A DNA stretch of 64,000 nt from NCBI GenBank assembly GCA_009599575.1, contig VWND01000003.1, positions 1,130,001 through 1,194,000 on the forward strand. Reading direction: 5' to 3'. This stretch comes from Blumeriella jaapii. Its lineage: Eukaryota > Ascomycota > Leotiomycetes > Helotiales > Drepanopezizaceae. Below, one piece after another: positions 32,815 to 45,887 of the stretch. A model generated the notes under the pieces. It saw nothing but the letters and a program-made list of their open reading frames with translations. It searched no databases and was not told where the DNA came from. The position numbers and the translations under genes were made by a program. Each line of letters opens with the position of its first letter. The stretch's first letter is position 1.

Positions 32815-35614
32815 GCTACGGAATATCGAAACCGTGAATTATATAACAATATTATATTAATTTAATTAACTTACTAAAAAACAAATTTTTCAATATACTA
32901 TCCAAATGTTTAGACGCAATCTTATTTTATTTAATTTTTTTAGAAAATACAAAGACTTTTTTGATAGCTCCTTTATTAAAAACGATTTTTCTTATATTAA
33001 AAACCTTTAATTTGCAATTTCAAAAAACATTTATTTATTTAATTTAAATCTTATTAATACGTTTACTAATATTATAAACAACGACGCTTTTCGTTTTTTT
33101 ATACGAAGCCGCATGCTCCTCCTTGGCTTTTTTAGTACATTCTTATTTAATAGCGTTAACGTTACCGATTTTATCGAAAAATATAAAAAAACCTATAAGA
33201 ATTTCGGAATTTCTGAAACGAAAATGTTCGATAAACTTCTTCGCTATTATAACTTAATTATTAAGAATATTATTAAATCGATAAATAAATAAAAAGCTAT
33301 TAAAGCTCGAAACTGGCGTAAGCTAATTAAAGCTTTGAAATCGGAATTCCGAAACCACGATCGCTAACAAATCCGCAATATTATCGCTTTTTTTAAACAA
33401 TTTGTTATAATAATTCGCCAAGCTAAAAAACTTAAAACTTATTGTCGTATTTATACGAAAGTTTCTAACGTTTTTATTAACAAAAAAGTTTTAAGCGAAA
33501 TTAAGCAGAGAAAACTGTTTTTATTTGGCTTTTCAACCAGCATTCGTAACAAAAAAATTAAATATTTTAAAATTAATAAATAAAACTTTAAAATCTTCGA
33601 TTAATATTTCAAATTTAAAAAATTCGTTTTTAAACAAAACCAAAGCGAACGTATTATTAAAGCTATAAATCAAAAGAAATCTTCTTTTTTTATTTATAAA
33701 AAAGACGTGGAAGCTTTAGTGCAAAAACATGCCCAGCTATTAAAAATTACCGAAATCGCTAAAAAACAATTAATTATTATATTATTTAATCGTTCTGCAG
33801 AATCTATTGGCTTGGAAAAACTTAATAAAAATATCGAAACTTTCGTATTAAAATTTACCGATATTAAGATTTAAAAATTTTAAAGCAAAATCGAAGGTTT
33901 TATGCAATAGCAGAAAAAACTCTTTTACGTTAACTCGGATAATAAAAACGATTAAAATAGCTTTTATAATAACTATTCCTTTTAAAATACGCGAAACGAT
34001 CAGTTTCGCTAAGCTATCGTAAAATTAATAGCTGTCCAATAGCAATCTTTCCGTATTAGCGATCAAAATTAGTAAAACACTAATTACAATAACGATTATT
34101 AAAAAAAAAAAAAAAACCAACGCGGAAATCAAAATCGCGGCTATTAAAATAATAAAAATAATTATTAAAACAGATCTCGTGGCCTTAAATGTAGGTTTTA
34201 TAACAACAGAAAAATTCATTGCGAAAAACCTTATATTCGCTTAAAATGCAAAGCATTTAATTTTTATATAAATAATAATATTTGTTATATTAATAAATAC
34301 GAAGCGATTTGCTTCGGACCGATAGAAGCAGGAATAGGCTTTTTTAATAAAGCTGAAAATCAGAATTAATTATATTATTCGTTTAAAAGTGAAAAGTACG
34401 AAATGAAACGATTGTTTAAAAAACAGAAAAAATGCAAAAACGATTTTTACTAGTAAAAAAGAAAATATCCCAAAAAGCGTACTAATTAAAAAAAAAACAT
34501 TTATCCTAAATATAAATAAAATTTAAATATATAAATAAAAAACAAATATATATATTGTTAATGCAATTATCGTATCTGCAGATATTATAGCTGCATAATT
34601 AAGCCAGCGAATTATAAAAAAGCAATATGCTTTTATTTTATTCGCCAAATTAATTAATATAAAAAAAAACATTAAAATCGAAAAGGAAAAAGATTTTGGA
34701 ATTCGAAAAAAAAACCGATAAAACTATTAAAAAAACGCTTATAATAAAAAAAATTAACGACGATATAAAAAATATCGATACCGATATTCCGATTTAAATC
34801 ATTCAGAAAATACTAGCTTTTAAGCGCTTTCTACCGATGCGAAGCGAAAATTAAATCGATAAATATATTAGTTCCGAAGCCGTCGACGAAGCTATTAAAA
34901 AGATTATAAAACAAAAGATTAAATTAAAATTCAGCGATTTATTTAATACAAAAAAAAATTCGATAAAATTATTAATAAACAAATCTTTATATTAAAAAAA
35001 AACGAAAAGATTAAAATTATTCGAAAAAAAAAAACGATTTTAAATTGAAAAAAAATCAGAAAGAAATTTATAATACCGCAATTAATTTAGCCGATAAAAA
35101 GAAATCTTCGGAAAAAATCAGCTTTTTAGCTTTCGCTATAAAAACGCAAAAGTCAAAACGACGAAACTGCTTTTACACGGCTATAAAAGCATTAAAAATA
35201 AAAATTATACTTAAGAAAAGTACGACCGCCCTCGCTTTATTCGATAATAAAACCGAAATCAATTGCATAAATCAAAAAACGGCCGAAGCTAATAATATTC
35301 CGATTATCACCGATAAATAAATAATTTATACGACCGTTAATAAAAATACTATTAAGTTTAATAAAATTATACGAAATATAAAAATCGACGTTAAAAATAT
35401 TATTATTTATAAAAACTTTTTAATAATAAAAAAATACTTTCATTTTATTATTTTTAAAATATTTTGAATTTTGGAAAATCTCGTCAATTTTAAATATACC
35501 GAAAACGGCCAAATAAAAATCTTTTTCTAAAATTAAAACCGATTCTTTTAAAATCAAATCACCGTCGCCGGCGACAAAGTTTTTTTAATCGACGTTTTAT
35601 CGGAAAACAAATAG
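32815..35614 (+). pseudogene. gag: gag-protease ORF of element 1 copy E
   Basis: The capsid region with RNWRKLIKALKSEFR-like block is near 33310, the six-Cys nucleocapsid region near 34190-34320 and the retropepsin LFDNKTEINCIN near 35240. The nucleocapsid region and protease share one reading frame here as in copy A, supporting a fused ancestral gag-protease. TAG at 35612 matches the candidate genuine stop of copy A. Several CAA/TGG-derived stops lie in between. Confidence 0.8.
35581..35587 (+). promoter_or_regulatory. Candidate -1 frameshift heptamer T-TTT-TTA, copy E
   Basis: Same place and frame as in copy A (GTT TTT TTA), 25 nt before the TAG. Confidence 0.38.
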
Positions 35615-35678
35615 CCGGCTTTAATTTTAAAATAAACGCTGAATTATAACAAAACCTGAAAAATATTCGATTAAAAAC

Positions 35679-35711
35679 ATTTACGTCGCTAATCGAAATA
35701 GCACCGCGAAT
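35679..35711 (+). repeat. 33-bp palindromic insert, protease/RT site, copy E
   Basis: ATTTACG + core + CGCGAAT; reads FTSLIEIAPRI in the RT frame, 635 bp from the same protease codon as in copy A. Confidence 0.8.
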
Positions 35712-37621
35712 AAAATTGGTTAATATTAATATTTTTAGTTATTAATTCGAAAATAAAAATTCCGAAAACTTCGTTTTCGTATTAAACAAACCCGATTTAT
35801 ACATTTTATTTTTTTATATTAATATTAGCACTTTTTATAAACGCAAAGCTAATAAAATACGATTCGTAAATTTTAGCGAATCCGATAAAAATATTCCCGA
35901 AAAAATAAACGATTAATTTAAAAAAAATAAAGCAACAAAACCATTCTAATTAATTATTAGCGAATTTAAAAAACTTATTACCGGCCGATTTTCCAGCCTA
36001 TTATTTGGCAGCCGATTTATAAAAAAACGATTTAATAACTTAGCAATCGGAATTTAATTTTTGCCGAAAAAAAAAAGATTTTATACGAAATTTTACGCAA
36101 TCGAAAAAAAGCTATAGTTTTCGATTTTACCGAAATAGGCCAATTCAGCTTTAACGTTAGGCTTTATATCGATATTAAAACCGTATTTTACAAAGCTTGG
36201 CAAAAAAAAACTTTTTCAATTTTTAAAACCCTTCAGAATAAAATAATCGAAATGCTAAAAAAACAAATTAAACAAAGAATTTTCGAATTTTGCCACGGCT
36301 TATATAAAAACAAATAATTTATCGTTGCGAAAAAAAAAAAAATATTTACAAATTTATTATCGTAGTCGTCGAAATAAACAAAATAACGATACGAAACGCT
36401 AACGTGCTATTTAACGTCGATTAATTTTCAAATGAATTTGCAAAACTAACGATCGTTTCCTTTTTCGATTTGTTTTCCGGCTACGATTATTTAATGCTTA
36501 ATTCACGATTTCGAAATATAATAGCAATTCAAACTCTAATCGGTTTGCTGCGTATAATTAAAATATTTATAAAAGCTATTAATTTAATCGTTTAATTCGT
36601 AAAAGTCGTATACAAAGTTTTTATAATTTGCATTTCTGATATTACTTTTTTTTACGTTAACGACGTTAAAATAAAAGGCTTTAAATTATATTATAATAAT
36701 AAAAAAATTCTTTTTAAAATTCGACGTATATAATAAAACATATTTAAAACATCGACAAAATTATAATCTGCTTCGAAAAAGCCAAAACTATTATTGATTT
36801 TCGATTAAAATTTTATATATCCGAAATAAATATCGTTGGCTATATGACCGACAGCGCTGGCCGCCATTTTTAATAAAAAAAGATTAAAAAAATCTGCGAA
36901 TAAAAAAAATGTAAAAATATTACCGAAGCCAAAGTTTTTATTAGCGTTATAATTTACTACCGCAATTAAATCAAAAACTTTTTTCAAAAAGCTGCATTTA
37001 TTTACGCTACGATAAAAAAAGAAATCGATTTCGTTTAGAAAAAAAAGCAAAGCAAAATTATAAAACTTTTTAAAAACAATCTTTTATCGGCCCTATTATT
37101 TATGCGAATCGATTATAGCCCAAACGTAAAAAAAATCATTTTGATTATCGACGCTAACATTTTCGGTTAAAAAACTATATTGCAACAAATCGATAAAAAC
37201 AAAAAACGGTATTTTTTACGATTCGAAAATGGCTTATAATTTTTCGCGAAAGCACGCTACGATGCTATTAAACGAAAATATCGGAGCGCTTTTAAAATAA
37301 TAAAAAAAATAAAAAGCGAATTATACGGCGTATATTTTATTTTAAAAACGAACGCAAAAGTTTTTATCGATTAATTAAATAAAAAAGCTAATAACTTATT
37401 AAAAGCGCTCGTTATTAATTAAATAACTTAAATGCGATTTATAAATTTCGAAATCAAGCATATTAAAAAAACAATTAATACAGCGGCAAACGGCTTTTCT
37501 AAACGAAAACGTTTTTATTTATTTGATTTCGCTAAACAAAGCGAATAAAATATCGACGAATAAATCGCTAACAAAATCGGCTGCTTTGCTATTTGCGTTT
37601 AAATTTTATAAAACCGAAATT

Positions 37622-37717
37622 ATTCGCGTTGCTATTTCGGCTGGCACCGCGAATAAAAAATATTAATTTTCGGGCCGAAAAAGCATTCGCGTTATTATTT
37701 CGGCTAGCATCGCAAAT
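37622..37717 (+). repeat. Two 33-bp palindromic inserts in the integrase linker, copy E
   Basis: Units 37622-37654 and 37685-37717. The first is the cleanest copy of the right arm (GCACCGCGAAT). Confidence 0.82.
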
Positions 37718-39262
37718 AGATTTAATTAAAAACGATCGGAATAAGCCGATTAACGACGAAAATAAATTTTTAATCGATAATTATAAAACCGAAAACTTTT
37801 ATTTAATCGTATATTATTTAATTATTTTGTTTAAACTATTTAGCGTATTAAATTATTAATTTAAATTATTTAAAAACTAAGCTTTCGATTATATTTTAGC
37901 CGATAAAAAGCTGTATAAAATAAAAAATAATATATATTAAAAACGCTTAGTAATAAATAACAAAGCCGACAAATTTTAAATTATAAAAAAAGCCTACGAA
38001 AAAATGTTTTATAAAAAAGCTAAAATTATTTATCACCGAACCAAAAACGATTTTTAATAAAAAAAATGCTTCGAAAACTGCAAAGCTTTCGTTAAGAATT
38101 GCATTTTTTATTAAAAACGAAAGCTTGGCCGAAAAAAAAACTTATTATATCCGACGTAATTTTTTAAAATCTAAAAAAAAGTTAATTTCGACGTTATACG
38201 CGTATCAATTATTAATCGCGGTTATATATGTTTTATACTCGTTATTAACGATTTATTTAAATAATTTAAAAAAAGATTTTTCCGAAACGTTATTTCCGAA
38301 ATTATAACGATTTTTTTTTAAAAAAACGTTGTATATCGATACGGTTTGTTTAGCAAATTAAACGTCGATAATAAACCCGAAAACAAAAGCGTTGTCGAAA
38401 CTTTTATAAAAAAATACGGCATTCAGCGTATTTAAATTTCAGTTTACAATTCGAAAAGCAACGGATTCGTAAAACGAAGCTATAAAAATATTTTTAACGG
38501 CTTTTCAAAAGCTATTCGAAAGAATTATAAACGTTGGTCGCGGAAATTTTCGGAAATATTTTTTATTATACGCATATGTATATACGCTTTTACTAGAATA
38601 ACCCTATTTTTTATTTAATACGGCAAAAACGCCCGACTGCTTTTGGAAACAAAATGGCTTGTGTAAAAGCTTTATAACGTAGTTAAAATAAAAACGAAAA
38701 CAGACCTATTAGTAATAAAATTTAAACAATTAGATTACCGCGATATAAATATTAAAAAAAAAATTTAAAAAAAAAAATAGAAAAAAACGGCTAAAAAAGT
38801 TTAAAATAAAACTAAGGTTTTAAAAAAAACGCTAATCAAAAAAAAAACCTAGTTTTAATTTACGACGTTCAGCGCGCTATTAATAAATCGGCTGATATTA
38901 AATTTAATTATAAATGGCTCGGACCTTACGAAATATGCGAAGCCAAATTAAATAAAAGCTATTACAAGCTTACGGAATTCGATAAGATAAAACTGAAAAA
39001 AACGTTCGCCGCCAATCGGTTAAAACGATTTTACAAAAAAAACTAGCAAATTTATTTTTTAAATTTTGATTTAAACAGCGATTTCGATTTTAGCGATTCC
39101 GACGACGATTCCGACCAAAGCGATTATATTTTTAAAAAAGAAAAAACCTTTGAAAAAATCTGAAAGCAACCGAACGATAACTTTCCGGCTAAAAACACAA
39201 TTTAAATCGTGATTTTATTTATAACCGAAAAAAAGAAAAATGCTTATAAAATTGTTTATTAA

Positions 39263-39700
39263 TTATTTTATTATTTTTGTTATTTATTATTTTCTTTTTT
39301 ATTATATACTATTTTACTGTTTTTATTTTGCTTGCTTATATATAATTTAATTATTCTGTTTTATATATATTGTTTATTTTTAAAACCTTTTTTTATATTA
39401 TTTAAAATATTTATTATACTTTTTTTTGTTTAATTATATTTTTGTTTATCAAAACAAAAACTTTGTACAAATTTAAACCGCATATTTAATACATTTATAT
39501 TGCTCGCATATTTTACGAAAGCTATTTTTTATACATTTTATTATTTGCTACTTTCTGTACTATTTACTTTTTTCGTTATTTTAAACGAATGCTTGCCTAA
39601 ACAATTATAATTTATTAAAAAAACAGTATGCGAATTTCCGTAACTTTTAAATACAAATACTTTATAATCTTCGTACTTTCTTTTAATTATTTTTTAATAA
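39263..39700 (+). other. T-rich spacer between pol and ORF3, copy E
   Basis: Same spacer; nothing else seen. Confidence 0.55.
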
Positions 39701-42700
39701 ATATAATATATCTTTTTAATCAACGAACTTATCGATATTATATCGTTTTCTAAGCAAAGCGTTGTTAAACCTGGCAAACTTATTTTTAATTTATTTTAAA
39801 ACGAAATTATTATACGCAACTTTTTCGAATTCAAGCAAATATATAATACCGCTACCCCAGATTAATAAGCAGCTTTCGTAAAAACATTTATAAAACAATT
39901 CGATATAATAATTAAAAACGTTAACGAATTTTTATTCGATTACAAAAGATTCGTTAAAGCTGAATTCGTTCGCAAAAGTCTTAATTACGACAAATTTCTA
40001 TTAAATTACGATAACGCTTTAAAAGCTTTCGCCGAAGCAAAAAAAGCTCGAAATAACAAAAAAAAAATAACAAACCGAATATTGCGTTTTCTGCCAAATT
40101 AATAAAAAAAAAAATATCTAAAAATACGTTTTTAGCAAAATCATCGGTATTATTCTATTTCGGCATTTCGTTCGCTTTTTCGAAACTATTATTTTTACGA
40201 AAAAAAAATCTGGATATTAAACGCTTATATTTTTAAAACGCAAGCTTTAAAAGCTAATAATTCAAAAGTCCGCAGATTTACAAGCTTTTTTACAACCGTT
40301 TGCAAACTGATCGACGACGTTATATAATTATTAAAAAAAGTTTTAATCGGCTGCGAAATCTTAAATCTGATTTTTTTTTAAAATAAAAAATTAAGCGTCG
40401 CCAAATACGGGATTTTTATACTAAAAAAAAAAGACGATATTATTCCGATATTTTAAAGCTACGACGACGAAAAAGACGAAAAAGCTAATATTATTTTCGT
40501 TTAATTCGAAAAAATATACGCGGTAATAATTAATATTTTTAAAATAATTAAAACTATTCGGCGATTTTTATTTTTAATTATCGAAAACGAATCCGAAAAC
40601 GAAATCAAAAGCGTAATAATAAACAATCGCTTATTCGAATATAAAAAACTTATTATATTTGTAAAAACGATTCCGAAAAAAATAAAAATAAAAAACGTAA
40701 AAAAGCGCGCCGATATTTTCGAAATTTTTTTTATTCGAAAAAAAAAATTATTCGCGTCGTTAGCAAAAAAAGCATCGCGAATAAAAACAGCCGGAAATCG
40801 ACGCCGAATTATAGCTTTTAAGCTAATTAATAAAAAACGCGACGATTTTACGAAATCAGATTTAAAAAACGCAAGCATTTCGAAAAAGAAAAACTTAACC
40901 GATTTTGAATTTGATTTTTCGAAATTAAATACGCAAATATTAAAAACGCTTGCTGCGTTTAAAAACGTCGTACTATTATCGCTAATATTTCAAATTTTAA
41001 TAAAAGCATTCAAAATTTCGATTATTGCACGGCTCGACCGAAAAAGCCTAAAAAAAAATATCGAAGTTATCGCGAAAAAAATTATATAAAAAGCATAAGA
41101 TTAAATTATTTTGCTTAAAACTTTCGCTTTCGACGACGAAACGATTTAAAAATTTTATTTCGATACTTTTATATAAAACCCAAATAAATTCGTTAGCTTT
41201 TTTTTTTTTGTTTCGAACGAAAACTAAATTAAAGTTTTTTCGGAAAATTATAAATATAATACGCCGAAACAAATAAAAAAAACTTTTGAAAACGATGATC
41301 CGTTTTTATTCGAGCTTTTTTTCGCTAAAAAACTTCGATTTTTTAATTTCGTTTTTACGAATAATATTAACGCTAAAAAAAACGGCAAATTCTGCTATTT
41401 TCACGTGCGCTATTACGCGGCGTACTGCGATTTAATTACAAAAAAAATCGACGTTGTCGATTTCGCTAATCGATTCGCTATTATAAAAAATCGAATTATA
41501 ATATGTTCGAAATTAATTTTAATAATCAATTTATATTCCGACGAAAAACTACGAAAACTATTAAAACGCGTGCTAAAACTTATTTAGGCTACGCGAATTT
41601 TAAAGCAGATTTTAAAGCTTTTAGCGCGATTACAAAGCTCGACTAAAACAAAAAAAAATAAAAGCAACGAATATTTTTAAAAGCCGACTTTTTTAGCTTT
41701 TCGACCGAAAATATATTTTAAAATCTATTTAAATTAAGCTGCGAATTCGTTAATTACGTAAAGTTTTATAACGAAACAAACAAGCTACTGCTATATTTTA
41801 TAAAAAAAAAAATTATATATAAGTATTATTTTCGACTAATCAAAACCCAAAAAGCGCTTATAATTTTTTTCGCTAATATATTATACAATTTTATTTAGCA
41901 AGCTTTTAAAATATATTCCGGCTTTTATTTCGCTGTTTTAATTATTCGGAATTCCGGAAATTGCTATTTCGTAATTTATTTTAACGTTCCGATCGCTTTA
42001 AGCTTCGCTGATTCCGACCGTATTATAATTATAAAATTCGATATCGCCGATTTTTAAAAAAAAAAAAAATCGAAGATTTTACCGACGCTATTTTCGATTA
42101 TTACGTTTTGTTTATATTCGCATATAATTCGAAAATAATCGAAGCTTACCTGCAATTATATTACGACGCCAAACTAATTAAAACCATCCAAAAAAGCCCA
42201 GCTTTTTCGTATTTCAGCGCGTTTAAAGCAATGGCCTTAGCTATTTTATCGAATTACGAGACCGAAAACTACGAAATAAAAAATAAAATAATTTTTATCA
42301 GCTTTTCGACTGAGCAAAAAATTTTCGTTAAATTTAAAATTTAAAAAACCGACGGCGCGATACTGATTTATTCGAATAATTATACGGCGCAGAAATACAA
42401 AAATCACTTCGAAAACGACGCTTCGATAAACAATCTAATACTATCTGTTTTGCGACGAAAGCAATTATAATATTTTCGGTGATTTCGACTGCAAACGACT
42501 ATTTCCGAATTATTTCGTAAAATAATTTTTTTTACAAGCCTCGGAACTTTTTTAAAAATATTCGTCGGTAAACAACCGTAATCCGACCTATTAATCTTAC
42601 GCGAAGCAAAAACGTTAATCGGTTTTAATTACGACGAATTAATCGATTATCTTTACGATTTTAATACAAAACTTTTCAGCGCTTTTTGCAAAGCGTAAAA

Positions 42701-43103
42701 CCACGTATAAAAGCTAAAATTTATTATTTACGAAAAAAAATCGTAAAAAACCTTTGTCGCCGCGACGCCTAATAATATTATCGACGAAAAAGCTATCAAA
42801 ACGTTCGTAAAACAAAACGATACTTCGACTGATATTTTATCGAGCTATTTTTTAAAAAAGCAAAATAAACAAAATAATTCAAACGACAAGCGAAACGCTA
42901 CCTTTTCGCAGAAGCTAATAGCAAAAAAGCTAAAAACGGGTTAGAAAACCGAAAAAGTATAAAATTAAGAAATTCGGTTTTTAATTAATTGGTTTTTAAA
43001 TCATATAAAATAAACTAGATTGCATTTATTAAAGTTATATTTTTTTTTGGTCGTAATCAAAAACGACTACGTATATTATTTAAAACAGAATATAAAACGG
43101 TAA
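39701..43103 (+). pseudogene. ORF3 of element 1 copy E, complete length
   Basis: About 3.4 kb. Shares all blocks with copy C: FLFDYKRFVKAEFVRKS near 39940, the palindrome at 40750, KFCYFHVRYYAAYCDLI near 41390 (an open, little-mutated part), DRITIIKFDIADF-like near 42020, AYLQLYYDAKLIKTIQKS near 42150 and LIDYLYDFNTKLFSAFCKA near 42640. The tail has NKQNNSNDKRNA and Lys-rich residues. The stop is in the LTR. Comparison of C, E and F would allow a frame-level consensus; product unknown. Confidence 0.7.
40750..40782 (+). repeat. 33-bp palindromic insert in ORF3, copy E
   Basis: ATTCGCG + core + CGCGAAT, reading FASLAKKASRI in the ORF3 frame. Confidence 0.8.
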
Positions 43104-43357
43104 TATTTTATATTAATAAAAATTAATAATTTTAGCTATAATCGAGGCATAGACCCTTTCGAAACCCTTTGCTACTAACTACCTTCAACAGATATAAAAG
43201 CAAAGCACCCTTTTAAATAATACTATAAGCACGCAGTCCAATTCATACCTTTATTTATTTTTCTTTTCCTTTCTGCAGTCTTTTCTAGAAATTCCCTAGA
43301 CTATCTTACCCACCGATATATGGCCGTATCAGTCTGGTTTTCCTACCTACTTTTATA
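43091..43357 (+). repeat. 3' LTR of element 1 copy E
   Basis: TATAAAACGG to CTTTTATA. The part from CGCAGTCCAATTCATACC onward is less mutated than its first half. Confidence 0.92.
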
Positions 43358-45135
43358 ATAAGCTTTTTTATAATTTGAAATTTATCGATTTTATTATTTA
43401 TTATTAAGCGTTTTCGATATATATTATTTTTTATTTTATACAACTTTTTGTCGGCTAAAATATAATCGAAAGCTTGGTTTTTGTATAATTTAAACTAATA
43501 ATTTAGCACGCTAAATAATTTAAACAAAATAATTAAATAATACGCGATTAAATAAAAGTTTTCGGTTTTATAATTATCGATTAAAAATTTATTTTCGTCG
43601 TTAATCGGCTTATGTCGATCGTTTTCGATTAAATTTATTCGCGATACTAGCCGAAATAATAACGCGAATGCTTTTTCGGCCCGAAAATTAATATTTTTTA
43701 TTCGCGGTGCTAGCCGAAATAGCAACGTGAATAATTTCGGCTTTGTGAAATTCAAAGCGCAAATAACGAAGCAGCCGATTTCGTTAATAATTTATTTATT
43801 AATATTTTATTCGTTTTGTTTAACGAAATTAAACGAATAAAAGCGTTTTCGTTTGGAAAAGCCGTTTGCCGTTGTATTCATTGTTTTTTTAATATATTTA
43901 ATTTCGAAATTTTTAAATTTCATTTAAGCTATTTAATTAATAACGAGCGCTTTTAATAAATTATTAGCTTTTTTATTTAATTAATCGATAAAAACTTTTG
44001 CGTTTGTTTTTAAAATAAAATATACGCCGTATAATTCGTTTTTTATTTTTTTTATTGTTTTAAAAACGTTTCGATATTTTCGTTTAATAATATCGTAACG
44101 TATTTTCGCAAAAAATTATAAGCCGCTTTCGAATCGTAAAAAATGCTGTTTTTTATTTTCGTCGATTTGTTATAATACAGCTTTTTAACCGAAAATACTA
44201 GCGTCGATAATTAAAATAATTTTTTTTGCGTTTGGATTATAATCGATTCGCATAAGCGATAAAGCCGATAAAAAGTCGTTTTTAAAAACTTTTATAATTT
44301 TGTTTTGATTTTTTTTCTAAACGAAATCGATTTTTTTTTTATTATAACGTAAATAAATACAGCTTTTTAAAAAAAGTTTTTGATTTAATTACGATAATAA
44401 ATTATAATTTTAATAAAAGCTTTAGCTTCGGTAATATTTTTATATTTTTTTTATTCGCAAATCTTTTTAATTTTTTTTCGTTGAAAATAGCGGCCAGCGC
44501 TGTTAGTTATATAACCGACGATATTTATTTCGGGCATATAAAATTTTAATCGAAGACTAATAATAGCTTTGGCTTTTTCGAAGCAAATTATAATTTTATC
44601 GATGTTTTAAATATGTTTTATTATATAACGTCGAATTTTAAAAAAAAAATTTATTATTATAATATAATTTAAAGCTTTTTATTCCGACGTCGTTAACGTA
44701 AAAAAAAGCAATATCAGAAATGCAAATTATAAAAACCTTATATACGATTTTTACGAATTAAGCGATTAAATTAATAATTTTTATAAGTATTTTAATTATA
44801 CGCAGCAATCCGATTGAAATTTGAATTGTTATTATATTTCGAAATCGTAAATTAAATACTAAATAATCGTAGCCGGAAAACAAATCGAAAAAAAAAGCGA
44901 TCGTTAGTTTTGCAAATTCGTTTAAAATTTAATCGACGTTAAATAACACGTTAGCGTTTCGTATCGTTATTTTATTTATTTCGACGATTGCGATAATAAA
45001 TTTATAAATGCTTTTTTTTTTCGCAACGATAAATTATTTGTTTTTATATAGGCCGTAGCAGAATTCGAAGATTTTTTGCTTAATTCGTTTTTTTAGCATT
45101 TCGATTATTTTATTTTAAATAGCTTTAGAAATTAA
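43358..45135 (-). mobile_element. Element 1 copy D, segment 2 (RT end to integrase start), minus strand
   Basis: Lies between copies E and F. The reverse complement is co-linear with about 4125-5890 of copy A. Confidence 0.9.
43358..45135 (-). pseudogene. pol: RT C-terminal half, RNase H and integrase linker, element 1 copy D
   Basis: On the minus strand: RT YVND near 44695, RNase H with VDASIFG near 44205 and the two-palindrome integrase linker at 43732-43637. The linker reading frame (43755-43495) is open over 86 codons. Both ends are cut by insertions (ATTAA at 45131-45135 is the copy F target). Confidence 0.84.
43637..43732 (-). repeat. Two 33-bp palindromic inserts in the integrase linker, copy D
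   Basis: Units 43637-43669 and 43700-43732, again 63 bp apart. Confidence 0.82.
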
Positions 45136-45401
45136 TGTAAAACGGTGATACTTTGTATTAATGGGAGTTGGTAGTTTTAGCTATAATTGAGGCATGGACC
45201 CTTCCGAGACCCCCTGCTACTGACTACCTTTAACAAATATAAGAGCAAAGCATTTCTTTAAATAGTACTATAGGCACGCAGTCCAATTTATATTTTTATT
45301 TATTTTTTTTTTTTTTTTTCAGTTTTTTTTAGGGATTTTTTAAATTATTTTACCCACCGATATATAGCCGTATTAATTTGGTTTTCCTATTTATTTTTAT
45401 A
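45136..45401 (+). repeat. 5' LTR of element 1 copy F
   Basis: 266 bp; the best-preserved LTR start in the window, used here to define the left end of the family LTR. Confidence 0.94.
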
Positions 45402-45887
45402 TTTAATAATTTACGCAGGGATTTAAATTTCGGTGTTTCGTTTTTATATATTCGCCGATATATTTTTTAAATTTATAATTAAAATCGATTTCGATATTTC
45501 GCTACTACGGCTTGAAAAACCTTTTATATGGTGTTGTTCGCAGTTGTATTATATAAAGGATTTTTAATAGCTTTTTTTATTTTACGCATAATTATTGGAT
45601 TATAAAAATGCAATACATTTTAGAAACGTTTGAAATTACGGTTAGGCAATTTTGAATCGTGCGAAATTTAAAGCTCGAAAATCGCTCTTTTGTTTAAAAA
45701 TAACAAATCGAATATTGTTTTATACGCTTCGACCGCTGCGTTCGGTTTTTTTAAATTAAATCTTTTTTGATTAAACGCTTGGCGAAAACTCAATTTTTTG
45801 ATTTTACGCTTTGTAATTATAATAATTACAATTTGCGGCTTTTTATTAAAAATAGTAAAAAAATGGCTGTACGTATATTAGCCTGAG
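45402..45887 (+). other. Primer-binding site and leader, copy F
   Basis: Primer-binding site 45404-45428, starting TAATAATTTACGCAGGG. The leader ends in the intact hairpin 45888-45909. No gene seen. Confidence 0.6.

Larger units (their letters stand above)
35588..39262 (+). pseudogene. pol: pol of element 1 copy E: RT, RNase H, integrase
   Basis: RT FDLFSGYDYL is at about 36464 and YVND at 36653. A 2-base shortening of the A-run near 36070 and a 1-base loss near 36730 explain the local frame changes against copies A and F, so the ancestral RT-RNase H-integrase frame was continuous. RNase H starts at M-R-I-D-Y (37102). The zinc region is near 37980-38110, the core near 38350-38650 and the GPY/F-like YKWLGPYEICEA near 38910, with the family GPY intact. 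Stop TAT-TAA at 39260. Confidence 0.87.
32063..43357 (+). mobile_element. Element 1 copy E, full length (11,295 bp)
   Basis: Both LTRs, primer-binding site and all ORFs present. Target duplication is 4 bp: GTAA before 32063 and ATAA after 43357 (one G to A change). Inserted in the integrase region of copy D. Exactly the same length as copy F although single-base indels differ. Confidence 0.93.
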
